DNA of 64,000 bases from CAIWHR01 sp963773195 (GCA_963773195.1 CAVZAE010000005.1:124001-188000); one strand, 5' to 3'; positions 16,558 to 27,259 are shown, counted from the first letter of the stretch. Numbers and translations are program-made. The notes: a model not told the origin generated them from the letters alone.

Positions 16558-18696
16558 ATGTCGGAAATAGCGGAGTTCACCCGACATCTCGGCAATTACC
16601 TGCCGCGGCCTGACGTCGCGCTCGTCGAGCGCGCGTTCGAGTTCTCCGATTCGGCCCACCGCGGCCAGTTCCGCAAGTCCGGAGAGCCGTACATCACGCA
16701 TCCGCTCGCGGTCGCGAGCATCCTCTCGCAGTGGCGTCTCGACGCCCACGGGCTCGCAGCCGCGCTCCTCCACGACGTGATGGAGGACACGGCGATCACC
16801 AAGGCGGAGATCGAATCGTCGTTCGGGAAGCCCGTCGCCGACATGGTCGACGGTGTCTCCAAGCTCGACCAGATCGAGTTCAATTCGCGCGAGGACGCGC
16901 AGGCCGAGAGCTTCCGCAAGATGCTGCTCGCGATGGCGCAGGACGTCCGCGTCATCCTGATCAAGCTCGCCGATCGCCTCCACAACATGCGTACGCTGGA
17001 CGCGATGGCGCCCGTCCACCGCAAGCGCGTCGCCCGCGAGACGCTCGACATTTATGCGCCGATTGCGAACCGCCTCGGCCTGAACGCCCTCTACCTCGAA
17101 CTTCAGGACCTTGCGTTCAAGCACCTGAACGCGATGCGCTACCGGATCCTCGCGTCTGCCATCAAGGCGGCGCGCGGCAACCGGCGCGAAGTGATGAACC
17201 GGATCCTCGACGTGATCCGCGAGGGCTATGCGAAGGGGGGGATCACCGCCGTCGTCACCGGCCGCGAGAAGACGATCTACTCGGTCTACAAGAAGATGCG
17301 CGAGAAGCGCTATACGTTCTCGCAGGTGTTCGACATCTACGGCGTGCGCGTGCTCGTGCCGGACAAGACCGGCTGCTACGCGGCGCTCGGCGTGCTGCAC
17401 GGGCTCTACAAGCCGATCCCGGGCAAGTTCAAGGATTACATCGCGATTCCGAAGGCCAACGGCTACCAGTCGTTGCACACGACGTTGTTCGGTCCGTTCG
17501 GCACGCCCCTCGAGGCGCAGATCCGCACCCACGACATGCATCGCGTCGCCGAAGCGGGTGTCGCCGCGCACTGGTTGTACAAGTCCGGCGGCGCGCTCGA
17601 CCTGGCCGAGGCCCAGCGCGAGACGCACCGCTGGCTGCAGAGCCTGCTCGAGATCCAGTCGGAGTCGCGCGACTCGAAGGAATTCCTCGAGAACATCAAG
17701 GGCGACCTGTTCCCGGACGAAGTCTACGTGTTCACGCCGAAGGGCAAGATCATGGCGCTGCCGCGCGGCGCCACGGCCGTCGACTTCGCCTATGCCGTGC
17801 ACACCGACATCGGCCACCACTGCGTCGCCGCCCGCATCAATTACGAGCTCCTGCCGCTACGGACCGAATTGAAGAACGGCGACCACGTGGAGATCCTGAC
17901 CTCGCCCACCGCGCGCCCCAATCCTTCGTGGCTTTCCTTCGTGGCGACCGGCAAGGCGCGCTCGCGCATCCGCCACTTCCTCAAGGGCCTGCAGCAGAAG
18001 GAATCGGCGGCGCTCGGCGAGCGCTTGCTGTCGCAGGCACTCGCGGCACTCAAGGTGGCGCCCGAAACCATCACCTGGGAGCGGTGGGACGCGTTGCAGA
18101 AGGAATACGGTGCGAAGAGTCAGCTGGAGCTCCTGGCCGACATCGGCCTTGGCAAGCGCCTGTCGTTCGTGGTCGCGCAGGCGCTGACGCGCTCACCTGA
18201 GAAGACGGGTGACGCGAGTGCACCGGTGGCGCCGATCGGCAACAAGCCCTCCGCGCTGACGCTGCGCGGTGTCGAGGGCGTGGCGATCCAGTACGCGCGC
18301 TGCTGCCGGCCGATTCCGGGCGACGCGGTCGTCGGCCAGTTTCGCAAGAGTCAGGGCCTGCTCGTGCACACGCGCGAGTGCGTGACGCTGCGCAAGGCCA
18401 GACCCGACCCCGAGCAACTGATCGACGTCGAATGGGCGCCCGACGTGCAGGGGGAGTTCGACGCCGGCGTACGGCTGCTCGTCTCCGACCGGCGCGGGCT
18501 TCTCGCCGACATTGCGCTCGCGATCTCCGACACGGGCGCGAACATCGATAACGTGTCGATGGAAAAGCCGGACGGCGCGGGCTTGATCGCGATGTTCTTC
18601 AGCGTGCAGGTCAAGGACCGGCGCCAGCTTGCGCACGTGATGCGTGCGATCAAGCGCGTGCCCGAAGTTCGCCGCATCCATCGCGCGCGGACGTAG
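16558..18696 (+). CDS. spoT: Bifunctional (p)ppGpp synthetase/hydrolase SpoT
   Basis: 712-residue Rel/SpoT homologue. In order: HD hydrolase domain with 'LLHDVMED' (His72-Asp73), synthetase domain with 'FKDYIAIPKANGYQSLHTT', TGS domain beginning 'DEVYVFTPKGKIMALPRGAT', a conserved-cysteine region with 'ARCCRPIPGD', and a C-terminal ACT domain starting near 'VSDRRGLLADIA'. The intact HD motif indicates hydrolase activity, and the length fits SpoT. It controls the stringent response. The reading frame is clean across 2.1 kb, unlike several neighbours. Confidence 0.94.
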   Translation: MSEIAEFTRHLGNYLPRPDVALVERAFEFSDSAHRGQFRKSGEPYITHPLAVASILSQWRLDAHGLAAALLHDVMEDTAITKAEIESSFGKPVADMVDGVSKLDQIEFNSREDAQAESFRKMLLAMAQDVRVILIKLADRLHNMRTLDAMAPVHRKRVARETLDIYAPIANRLGLNALYLELQDLAFKHLNAMRYRILASAIKAARGNRREVMNRILDVIREGYAKGGITAVVTGREKTIYSVYKKMREKRYTFSQVFDIYGVRVLVPDKTGCYAALGVLHGLYKPIPGKFKDYIAIPKANGYQSLHTTLFGPFGTPLEAQIRTHDMHRVAEAGVAAHWLYKSGGALDLAEAQRETHRWLQSLLEIQSESRDSKEFLENIKGDLFPDEVYVFTPKGKIMALPRGATAVDFAYAVHTDIGHHCVAARINYELLPLRTELKNGDHVEILTSPTARPNPSWLSFVATGKARSRIRHFLKGLQQKESAALGERLLSQALAALKVAPETITWERWDALQKEYGAKSQLELLADIGLGKRLSFVVAQALTRSPEKTGDASAPVAPIGNKPSALTLRGVEGVAIQYARCCRPIPGDAVVGQFRKSQGLLVHTRECVTLRKARPDPEQLIDVEWAPDVQGEFDAGVRLLVSDRRGLLADIALAISDTGANIDNVSMEKPDGAGLIAMFFSVQVKDRRQLAHVMRAIKRVPEVRRIHRART

Positions 18697-18945
18697 CGGC
18701 GCGAGCGGCGAGCCGGTTCGGCCTCCGCGCAGCCGGCGTTGATCGCCGTATCGAGCGGTCGGCCTCCGAACGCGCTCCCGATCGCTCGCATCCCCAAGCA
18801 ACGTGGGGCCCCTGCTCGCCGGTCGCGCGTTCCCCCGCCGAAGGCGAGGGGGAGCGAGCGATCGCGAGTCGCCGCAGGCGGCCGACCAAACGGCGCAACG
18901 ATCCGATGAGGCCGTGCGGAGGCCGCGGCGCGAGCGGCGAGCCTG
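18697..18945. repeat. Diverged inverted copy of the 114-bp repeat family
   Basis: 249 bp between spoT and the pilus operon. Its reverse complement shares with the 15.2-kb array an AGCAGGGGCCCCACG block, then GGGGATGCGA, then GGCCGAC in the same order and similar spacing. A strong hairpin of CCCCCGCC with GGCGAGGGGG (18832-18852) lies beside it, and a GGAGGCCGCGGCG block on the plus strand matches the array's unit junction. It probably also ends transcription between two convergent operons. No coding sequence seen. Confidence 0.6.
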
Positions 18946-19442
18946 TCAGAAACTGATCGTCAGCAGCAGGTTCTCGGTGTAGGCGCCCGCGCCAACGAAC
19001 TGCCCGGCCGGAATCAGGCCGTAAAGCGTGTTGGTCACCGACTTCGTGTTGCCACCGCCGCCCGGCGTCAGGTTCAACTGGCCGGCCGGAAACGTGCCAC
19101 ACGCCAGGTTGCCCCAGACGCCCCCGGCGATGGAATTTTGATAGATGTTGTAGTTGAGCGAGCCCGAAGCCCCTGGCATGGCGCGCGCCTTGCAGTCACC
19201 CGAGCTACCGTCGGACACCAGCATGCTCCAGTCGACCTTCTGCGCGCCACCCGGAGCCGGTGTACGTACACGTGAGCGTCACCGCGGCACTCGCGAGCGT
19301 CGGCGCGCCGGCCGCGGGGTTGTACGTCATGAAGTTGATGCTGCCTGCAGTCGACACCGAGCAGCTCTGCGCGGCCGATGGCGCCGACGCAGCGACCAGA
19401 AGCGCCGACAGGAGCAGCGGCGCGGCTAAGAACGCGGTTCAT
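18946..19442 (-). pseudogene. Spore coat U domain pilin, second subunit (two frameshifts)
   Basis: Small secreted subunit of an archaic chaperone-usher pilus. The C-terminal part 'AGSINFMTYN', 'DWSMLVSDG', 'LNYNIYQN' and 'YGLIPAGQ' shows the spore-coat-U fold. The signal peptide (FLAAPLLLSALL...) is out of frame with the ATG at 19442 by one inserted base near 19432, and a second insertion near 19255 shifts the mature part. Removing both gives one continuous protein, so the gene is either recently broken or mis-assembled. It follows the usher gene directly. Confidence 0.65.
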
Positions 19443-21846
19443 GTTTCTTCCTTCGCTGGCACGCAGACGATCGGACCCATGTGCGGCAGCGTCTCGCGTG
19501 GCAGCACGCTCGCGTCCACCGTGAATCGGCAGCGACCGCCGGACCAGTCGACAGCGAACGAGGTCGCTCGATCGAGGTCCGGCACGAAGATCTCTCCGTC
19601 CGACCCGACAGGATACGTCGCCGCCCCATCGTCACGGCGCACGACCGCCCCCGAGGGTAGCGGGCTGCCGTCCGGCAAGCGGATTTCGAGAATCGCGCTC
19701 ACGGCACGGCGAACGCCGAAGTCGATCACGGCACCCGACCGGTAGTAGGGTGCGACGAGCTGCTCGCGCGCGTTGAGCGTGAGGCCGATCGGGACGTTCC
19801 TCTCGTCGATCGTGATCCGGTTTCTCGCGTACGGGTAAAGCTGCGTCAGCACGGCAACGCCGTCGCTGTCCGTGCGGCCCGCGAAATTCCCGTTCTGATA
19901 GATCGCGACGTCGGGGACCCCGTCGACGCGGACGATGCCGAAGCTGTCGACGATCGGCCGCGACGCAAAGACGACGCCGTCGGCCGTGCCGAAGCCGCCC
20001 GCGACTTCCGCGCGCGCGGCGGAGACACCGTTCAAGCTTGCAACGTCGACGCCGTAGCGTCCGTAAGGGCCGGCATAGACCGCACCCGCCTGATATTGCT
20101 CGTCGCCGGCGGCGCGCAACCGATAGCCCCAGCCCTCGCCGATCGGCAGCGTTCGCTGCAACGTCGCGCCGACGACCGTGTGCGTCGCGCCGCCTGAGCG
20201 AGTCGACGACACGTCGCCGGCCGCCGAGGTCCGTTCGTCGAGCGCGAAAATCAGCGTCGCGTACGCACGGCAGTCTGGGCCGTCATGCCGTGCGACCGCG
20301 ACACCGAGACGACGAACGTAGCGCGCGACGACAGGCTTGCGGAATAGGATATTGCAGTCGTGCTCGTGGCCACCTCGCCGCGATTCTGTTGATCGATCCA
20401 CGCGACGCCGAGCGTTCCGAGGGTGCCGAAGTTGTAGCCGGCGCTCGCGACCGACAGCCGCTGCAGCGGCGCCGTCGGCGCGTCGCCCGGCATGCGGAAC
20501 GCTGAGCTCGCCCAGATCGAGCGCACGCCTACGTTGAATTGGCGACCCTGGTATTCGTAGCCCGCGAGAGCGAGCGATCCATTGCCGGCGCTGCCGTTGC
20601 TGCCCGCCGCACCGAGCGTGACAACGCCGGCGCTGCCAGGAATGAAGTCGATCGTCGCCCCCGCCGCCCGCGCCTGGCTGTCACCTTCGCCCAGCAATTC
20701 GACCGTCACCCGATCCGTGACACCGTGACGCCAGTACGCGGAAAGGAATCCGCTGCCGTAGTCAAAGCTTTCGCTGCCGTAGTCGAGCCGTTCGCTCCCC
20801 GCATTGATGCTCCAGTCGTCGAGCCCTGGCTGGAGCAGCCGGCGGCTTGTATAGAACGGCTGCGTGACGACCTGCTGTTGGCCGAACGCGTCGCGCACGA
20901 CGAATTGCACTTCCCCCGCGCCGGTGACGACCGGCACGTTGCTGATCGTGAAAGGTCCCGGCGGCACCTGCTGCGCGCCGATGCGCGAACCGTTGACGAG
21001 CACGTCGACAGTCGACGGCACGATTGCCGTACCCGGAAACGCAGGCAGCGGATACGTGATGAGATCGGGTTGCAGCGTGAAGTTCGTTCCGTACTGGACC
21101 CCGGCGAAGCGAAGGGAGCGGCCCCACGCTCCGGCGGGGCTGATCGCCGTCCCGAAGATCGCCGTCCGCGGACCTGCTGGATCGTCGTAGCGCCAGTTCG
21201 CATCGAGCAGGACGACATTGTCGGTCGTTCCGCCTGCGAGCTGCGAGCTGTTCGCCACGACGCTCGCGACGCCGGAACCGTACGGACCCGATGTGCCCAC
21301 CTCGAACAGCCCCGCGCCATAGTGCGTCCCCTCGGACGTGTAGCCGAACACGTCGTAGTTGGCGAAGGCCGACCACGGCGGCGGCGCGAGCACGGGACCG
21401 CCGGACAGTCCGATAGGAATCGTGTTCGGCAGGAAGAGCTCGGCCGGGATCGTCATCAGCAGCCGCTGTGTCTGCGACTCGATCCGCGCGCTCGCTCCGC
21501 CGAGCGCGGCCAAGGGCACGTAGCGACGCGTATCGAAGGTGCGAACCGCGGCGGCGGGAACGCCAACGCGCCATCGCAGGAGCGCGGCTTCCTCGATGGC
21601 GAGGCCGGCCGGGCCCAGGTAGACGAAGACGTTGCCGCTTGGCTGATGGTTGACGACGGCCTCGAGCGTGACGATCTCGGGCATCTCCATTTCTGACTGC
21701 GCTTCGGCGAGGAGCACGGACGCATCGCGCTCGCGCACCGCGATGATGTCCCGATCCGCTGACTCGGCCGGTCCGCCGAACGAAATCGTTACCGCGACGA
21801 GGGCTGCGGCGACAAGGCGTTCAGGGTGTGGGCGGGAGCGGGATGT
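19439..21846 (-). CDS. Outer-membrane usher of an archaic chaperone-usher pilus (frameshifted)
   Basis: CsuD-like usher, the outer-membrane pore for pilin secretion and assembly. The N-terminal part includes 'GNVFVYLGPAGLAIEEAAL' and the barrel and plug region 'SSQLAGGTTDNVVLLDANWRYDD' in family terms. The C-terminal domain 'GVAVLTQLYPYARNRITID' is in another frame; one missing base near 20265-20300 explains the change. No start codon fits the signal-peptide region near 21846, so the start is approximate and another indel is possible there. It overlaps or abuts the chaperone gene. Confidence 0.75.
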
Positions 21847-22541
21847 CGACCGAGACCGGTTGGCTCGCACCGTCTTCCGCCGAAAGGTGAAGGGCGGTGA
21901 TGCCGGACGGCACCGCCGGAAGGTCATAGACCATCGTTGACTTCGGCAGGACGACGATTGCGCCCGGCTTCCCCAGCACCTTTCCCGCGGCAGCGACGAC
22001 GGCCTCGACGATTCGGTAGTGCATGCCGCCCTGGTTCTCGACGACGAGGCGCAGCTCCGGTCGCTGTGCGCTCGGCCTGCCAGCGGATGGGCCCCGCAAC
22101 CGCCGCCGCCGCCGGCTCGATGTACAGCGGAATGTCCATCGCCAGCGTGAAGCGGAATCCCGCCTGCGTCTGGGGTGCGTCCTTGGGCGCGACCTCGCTG
22201 AAGACCACGCGGTACGCGCGCTCGATATCGGGCGCGGCTCCGACACGCGAGGCGATCCGGACGAGTTGCTGCTCGCCGGCGGCGAGCTTGAAGATGGGTG
22301 GGTTGACGATGAGATCGCGGGTGTCGTCGCGGACGTCCTTGCCGCCCGCCTGCCGCCATGCCTGCGCCCGGACCTGGATCACGAGCGGTGCGCCGGACGT
22401 GTTTTCCGCGATCACCGATCCCGACGCGTCGCCCTTCGGAATCGAGAGTCCGATCGGCGACAGGCTGAAGCTACCTGCGGCCGCATGATTCGAGGCCGCG
22501 AGCAGCAGCAACCCGGCCAGAGCGCACCGCGACCGCCTCAT
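21821..22541 (-). CDS. Periplasmic pilus chaperone (frameshifted)
   Basis: CsuC-like PapD-family chaperone with a signal peptide ('LAGLLLLAASNHAAA'), then 'SFSLSPIGLSIPKG' and 'RVVFSEVAPKD'. The second domain, with 'VVENQGGMHYRI' and a hydrophobic end, is in another frame. One extra base at a GG near 22057 separates the two; removing it joins 'ERTAT' directly to 'ELRLVVENQG'. It would bind the spore-coat-U subunits in the periplasm and hand them to the usher. Confidence 0.78.
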
Positions 22542-22581
22542 TCGGACTCTCCGTTCAGCGCAACGGCGAGCGCAACTCGGA

Positions 22582-23136
22582 TTACGGGAACGTCGCCGTC
22601 ACCGTGACGACATCGAGGTAGGACGCGCCCACCGCGTAGCCGCTCGCGGGCGCGGCATCGACCGCACCGCACAGGCGGATCGTGTTGGCGCCGCCGCCCG
22701 TTGCCCACAGCGAGCTGACGCTGACACCCGCGGCTGGCCAGTCCGTGGTCGCGCCGGCGCAGCTCGAGAATGTGGCACCCGTCGGCTGGTAGACGTGATA
22801 CGAAATGTAGTCGGCGGTGCCGGATTTCATCGCGCGCAGCGTACCCGTGGCACCGAGACCAAAATTGCTGCCGTTGCTGACGGTCAGCGTGACCGTCGCA
22901 CCCTTGTTGCACTGAAAGGTGACGGTGCCGCTCTGCGACTGCGGCGACGCGAGGAAGGCAGGGATGGCGCCGAACGCGACGTCGGTCGCAGTCCCCGATG
23001 CGTTGCAAACGGAATTGACATTGGCGGAGACGTTCAACGTTTGAATTGCCGTGCCTGCATGCGCTGCGGACGCGATAAGTCCGAGCGCACCTCCCATCGC
23101 CCATCCGAGCGTCTTGATCGTCTTTGCGTCGTTCAT
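22582..23136 (-). CDS. Spore coat U domain pilin, first subunit
   Basis: 184-residue secreted subunit with a signal peptide ending at 'IASAAHAG', then 'TLNVSANVNSVCN' and 'VTFQCNKGATVTLTV', typical of the spore-coat-U (SCPU) family of CsuA/B-type pilins. Conserved cysteine pairs are visible. The ATG at 23136 follows a GGAG site. It is the first gene of the subunit-chaperone-usher-subunit operon, the minimal archaic (sigma) pilus layout. An AT-rich stretch upstream (about 23150-23170) is the likely promoter. Confidence 0.8.
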   Translation of the reverse strand: MNDAKTIKTLGWAMGGALGLIASAAHAGTAIQTLNVSANVNSVCNASGTATDVAFGAIPAFLASPQSQSGTVTFQCNKGATVTLTVSNGSNFGLGATGTLRAMKSGTADYISYHVYQPTGATFSSCAGATTDWPAAGVSVSSLWATGGGANTIRLCGAVDAAPASGYAVGASYLDVVTVTATFP

Positions 23137-23309
23137 GTCGAGAGACTCCATATCCTATATTTATCAATTGGTTATCGGAGCGTTGTCGCCACGGCTAGCC
23201 CCGCGCGAAACGACTACGCGTATGGGTAAGCAAACGATGTGCCATCGCGGCGAACGGAGCCGCCACGGGACCCGCGGTCGTGCCTGATCAGCAGCGTCTC
23301 GCGGTGGCC

Positions 23310-25022
23310 TCAGCGCGGGGGCTCGGCCGGCGCGGCGTACCACTTTGCCGGGGGCACGACCTTCTCGCGCGCGGGATCGCCGAGGTAGTGCGGCGACATG
23401 ATCTGCACGCCATGCTCGTTGAACACGTCCACGATGTTCGCATGGAGCGCGGACAACACCTCGGCACGCGGTCGTGGTTCGCTGGGGATCGCCTGGCAAA
23501 CGAGCCGGTATTCGATGTAGAAATCCTCGAGCGCGATCTGGTAGACCCGCGGCTTGGGTTCCGCGAGCACGCCTTCCGTCCGCCGTGCCGCCTCGATCAT
23601 CATCGCATGGACCTGACGCCAGGGCGCGTCGTAGCCGATCGTCACGGTCGTGTCGAGGACGAATCCCGCGCTCTTGACCGCCCGCGAGTAGTTGCGCGTG
23701 ACCGCAGCCAGGATGAACGAGTTGGGCAGCGTCAGTTCCTCGCCCAGGCCGGTGCGCACGCGCGAGGTGAACATCCCCATCTCGACGACCGTGCCCTCGT
23801 TCTCGCCGATGCGCACATATTCGCCCGGGCGAAAGGTCCGCGTGTACATGAGGATCAGTCCGCTCGCCGCCTGCCCGACGATGCCCGACGCGCCGACCGA
23901 TACCATGAGGCCGATCAGCACCGAGAGCCCCTTGAACGCGTCGCTGTCCGAGCCCGGGATGTACGGGTAAGCCATCACGACAGCGAACACCCAGACCGCC
24001 ATCGTCACGAGCCGGCGCGTCGGCCGGGCGGAATCCGCGTCGATCCAGCCTACTTGCACCCGCCCCGACTGCACCCCGTCGAAGAACCGATGCAGGACGC
24101 CGCTCACGCCACGCGCGATCAAGAAGATCACGACGACGATCATGAGATTGGGCACGGCGGAGGCCGTCGCGACCAGCGCGCTGGTTATGGTCTCGATCAG
24201 GAACTCGTTGAGCTGCTCGCCCCATGGCCGGGTGTACGGGAAGAGCCCGAGGAGGAACCCCACCCACTCGTAGGTGACAAGCAGCACGAAAGCCCAATAC
24301 CCCGCGCGCAGCAGGAAGCGCACGGCCCGTAGCGTGCGTTCCCGGTGCAGCAGCTCGGCGCCGCCGATACGGACTTGGCCGGCCGTGTCGCCCGCGAGCT
24401 GCAGCATCCGACTGGTCACGACCCGTGCGATCAGCGCAAGGAGCCAGAGCGCCACCAGATAGACGGCCGTCGCCACACTGGCCCAGAGGCCTGCCCGCAG
24501 CAGACGTTCTCCGCTGTGTGCCTCGTGGTACTCGTCGATCGCCTGCTCCAAGGCCTTCGCGGCGTCGCGCGCGACGCTCTCGGAGCCCTGCAGTGGATCG
24601 GCATCGCCCTCGGTCACGAAGAACACGAATGAGCGGTCGATCTTGACGACGCTGCCCTGTTGAACTTCCTCGATGGTGACCTTGCCCGCGCCATGACGCG
24701 CCAGGAGCCCGTTGATCCGTTCGCGCGCGTTCTCGGCACGCTGCGTGGGCGAGTTGCCGATGAAGCTCGTGCGGAACGTGACGATCGGCCGGTTGAAGAC
24801 GACGAGCGTGCCTTCCTTGAGATGCGACACCGGGCGCAGCAGGCCCGTCGCGGCCCCCGTTGCCGGGGATCCCGTCGTCACGGCGGCCGCCGGAACGTCG
24901 GAAGCCGGCGTCGCATCGGCGCCAAGCACGGTACCCGCAGCCAACGCGATCATGGCGATCGCGCCCCGCGCGAGCACGGCGCAGCAATGTCCGCGCGCCC
25001 CGCGAATCCGCGTCACTCCCAT
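23310..25022 (-). CDS. MscS-family mechanosensitive ion channel
   Basis: 570-residue protein with a signal peptide, a periplasmic domain of about 150 residues, several membrane spans, then the MscS pore and beta domain: 'VSVGASGIVGQAASGLILMY' followed by 'RPGEYVRIGENEGTV'. It would release solutes on hypo-osmotic shock. I chose the ATG at 25022 because the signal peptide follows at once; an open upstream extension overlaps grxD. The extra spans make it larger than E. coli MscS, closer to YbdG/YnaI-like members. Confidence 0.83.
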   Translation of the reverse strand: MGVTRIRGARGHCCAVLARGAIAMIALAAGTVLGADATPASDVPAAAVTTGSPATGAATGLLRPVSHLKEGTLVVFNRPIVTFRTSFIGNSPTQRAENARERINGLLARHGAGKVTIEEVQQGSVVKIDRSFVFFVTEGDADPLQGSESVARDAAKALEQAIDEYHEAHSGERLLRAGLWASVATAVYLVALWLLALIARVVTSRMLQLAGDTAGQVRIGGAELLHRERTLRAVRFLLRAGYWAFVLLVTYEWVGFLLGLFPYTRPWGEQLNEFLIETITSALVATASAVPNLMIVVVIFLIARGVSGVLHRFFDGVQSGRVQVGWIDADSARPTRRLVTMAVWVFAVVMAYPYIPGSDSDAFKGLSVLIGLMVSVGASGIVGQAASGLILMYTRTFRPGEYVRIGENEGTVVEMGMFTSRVRTGLGEELTLPNSFILAAVTRNYSRAVKSAGFVLDTTVTIGYDAPWRQVHAMMIEAARRTEGVLAEPKPRVYQIALEDFYIEYRLVCQAIPSEPRPRAEVLSALHANIVDVFNEHGVQIMSPHYLGDPAREKVVPPAKWYAAPAEPPR

Positions 25023-25062
25023 CTCATGCCCGGCGGCGTCTCGTGGCCGCTTCGGCGCGCTG

Positions 25063-25380
25063 TCAGGCCGGATGCTTCGCAAACACCTGCGAAAGCTCGC
25101 CTGCTTCGTACATCTCGCGAAGGATGTCGCAGCCGCCGACGAACTCGCCATTGACGTACAGCTGCGGAATCGTCGGCCAGTTCGCGTAATCCTTGATCCC
25201 CTGCCGGACCTCGGGATCCTTGAGCACGTCGACCGCGAGATAGTCGCTGACGCCGGTTCTCTTCAGGATCTCGACGACGGTCGCCGAGAAGCCGCACTGC
25301 GGGAACTGCGGGGTGCCCTTCATGTACAGCACGACGCGGTTCGACTTGACCTGGTCGCGGATCGTATCCTGGACGCTCAT
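25063..25380 (-). CDS. grxD: Monothiol glutaredoxin GrxD
   Basis: 105-residue CGFS-type glutaredoxin: active site 'PQCGFSATVVEIL' (Cys29), glutathione-binding 'WPTIPQLYVNGEFVGGCDI'. These proteins carry and hand over [2Fe-2S] clusters in Fe-S assembly. It reads in the same direction as the MscS gene, 40 bp upstream of it. Confidence 0.94.
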   Translation of the reverse strand: MSVQDTIRDQVKSNRVVLYMKGTPQFPQCGFSATVVEILKRTGVSDYLAVDVLKDPEVRQGIKDYANWPTIPQLYVNGEFVGGCDILREMYEAGELSQVFAKHPA

Positions 25381-25450
25381 CGCCTGCTCCGTAGGAATGC
25401 CCAGGTCGAAGTTTACCGCACTGCAGCACCCCTCGCGCGGTCGCCCTTTG

Positions 25451-26337
25451 CTATTCCTTGACGGCGCCCGTCAGGCCGGACACGTAGTACTCGACGAAGA
25501 ACGAATACAGCACCGCGACAGGCAATGACCCAAGAAGCGCTCCCGCCATCAGCGATCCCCAGTGGTAGACGTCGCCTTCGACGAGCTCGGTCACGACCGC
25601 CACCGGAACGGTCTTGACCTCGGATGACGAGATGAACGTCAGGGCGTAGATGAATTCGTTCCAGGACAGCGTGAAGGCGAAGATCCCCGCCGAGATGAGC
25701 CCGGGGACCGCCAGCGGCAGGATGATCTTCACCAGGATCTGCAGGCGTGAGGCGCCGTCGATCAGCGCGCATTCCTCGAGCTCCAGCGGGATCGACTTGA
25801 AGTAGCCCATCAGGAGCCACGTCGCGAACGGTATCAGGAACGTCGGATAGGTGAGGATCAGCGCGAGCCGGCTGTCGAAGAGGCTGCAGCTTGTAGACGA
25901 TCGTCGCCAGTGGAATGAAGAGCATCGACGGCGGCACGAGGTAGGCGAGAAAGATGCTCATTCCGACGTAGCGGGAGCCGCGGAAGCGAAGCCGCTCGAT
26001 CGCGTACGCGGCAAGCACCGTCGCGAAGATCGACAGGAAGGTCGCGACCACCGAGATCGAGGATGGTGTTCAAGAGCCAATCGGGATAGGCGGTGTCGAA
26101 CAGTAGCTTCTTCAAGTGCGCGAGGGTGGGATTCCTGACCCAGAACGGATTGCCCTCGCGCGACAGCAGCTCATCGTTCGGCTTGAATGCGGTGATGCCA
26201 TCCAGTAGAACGGGAACAGCAGCACGAAGGAAGGCAGCGATCGGCGCATAGATCGTGACGACGCGCCGCGGTATCGAGACGAGATAGCCCATTCCCTGCG
26301 AGTCAGCGACGTCCGGCGCGGCGTTGGCGGCGCTCAT
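25451..26337 (-). pseudogene. Carbohydrate ABC transporter permease, MalG type (four indels)
   Basis: Second inner-membrane permease of a CUT1-type sugar importer. The C-terminal half is intact: 'MGYFKSIPLELEECALIDGA' is the EAA loop that contacts the ATPase. Upstream, the family sequence is spread over frames: 'FPFYWM', 'ITAFKPNDEL', 'DWLLNT', 'SVVATFLSIF' and 'LFDSRLALILTYPTF'. Insertions near 26222, 26060 and 25887 and one deletion near 26196 account for this. Its ATG overlaps the stop of the preceding permease (ATGA), showing translational coupling. Confidence 0.75.
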
Positions 26338-27259
26338 TTGTCCGCACCCCCCTGCTGCCAGGCACGGCGCTGCAAGCCGAAATAGGAGACTAGGATCGCC
26401 ACCAACAGGAAGGGGACCATCGCCGTCGCGATCGCCGCCCCCTCGCCCAGGCTGCCGCCGGGAATCGCGCGCTGGAACGAAAGCGTCGCCATCAGGTGTG
26501 TCGAGTTGAGCGGCCCTCCTCGCGTCAGCACGTAGATCAGCTGGAAATCGGTGAACGTGAACAGCACGGAAAACGTCATCACGACCGCGATGATCGGTGT
26601 CAGGAGCGGAAGCGTCACGAACCGGAACTGCTGCCAGGCCGATCGCGCCGTCGAGACTCGCGGCCTCGTAATACGACGGCGCGATCGTCTGCAGTCCTGC
26701 AAGCAGACGTGATCGCGACGAACGGAACACCGCGCCAGATGTTGGCGGCAATCGTCGCGAAAGCGCGCATGCCACGGTTGGCCGAGGAAGTCGATGTACT
26801 CGTGGATGACGCCCATCCTCATGAGCGTCCAGCTGATGATCGAGAACTGCGAATCGTAGATCCACCAGAACGCGATCGCCGACAGCGCGGTCGGAACGAT
26901 GAATGGCAGCAGCACGACCGCGCGCATCACCGCCTTGAACGGGAGGTGCTTGTTGAGCAGCAGCGCAAGCCAGAGGCCCGAGTCCGAACTTGATCACGCT
27001 GCGCGACGACCGTGTAGAAGATCGTGTTGAACAATGCGAGCCGCGTCACGTCGTCGCCCCAGAGGTACTCGAAGTTCTCGATGCCGATCCATTCGCCCGG
27101 GCGGCCGATCTTGGCATCGGTGAAGCCGAGCCATGTGCCGAGGCCGAGCGGATAGGTGAGGAATACCAGCAGCAGCCGGGCGGCGGGCACCATGAACAGC
27201 AGCCCGAGGACCGTCCGATTGTCGAGTGCGCGGGACAGCGCGCTTTGCTGGGTGGCCAT
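26334..27259 (-). pseudogene. Carbohydrate ABC transporter permease, MalF type (five insertions)
   Basis: First permease of the sugar importer. Recognisable parts are 'FMVPAARLLLVFLTYPLG', 'GIENFEYLWGD', 'VVLLPFIVPTALSAIAFWW', 'EAASLDGA' and 'FTFTDFQLIYVLTRGGP'. Five single-base insertions, near 26992, 26975, 26755, 26707 and 26640, split one otherwise intact protein; four of the extra bases read as C on the coding strand. All transmembrane segments remain present. It lies 165 bp after the binding-protein gene, with a strong stem-loop between them. Confidence 0.75.
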
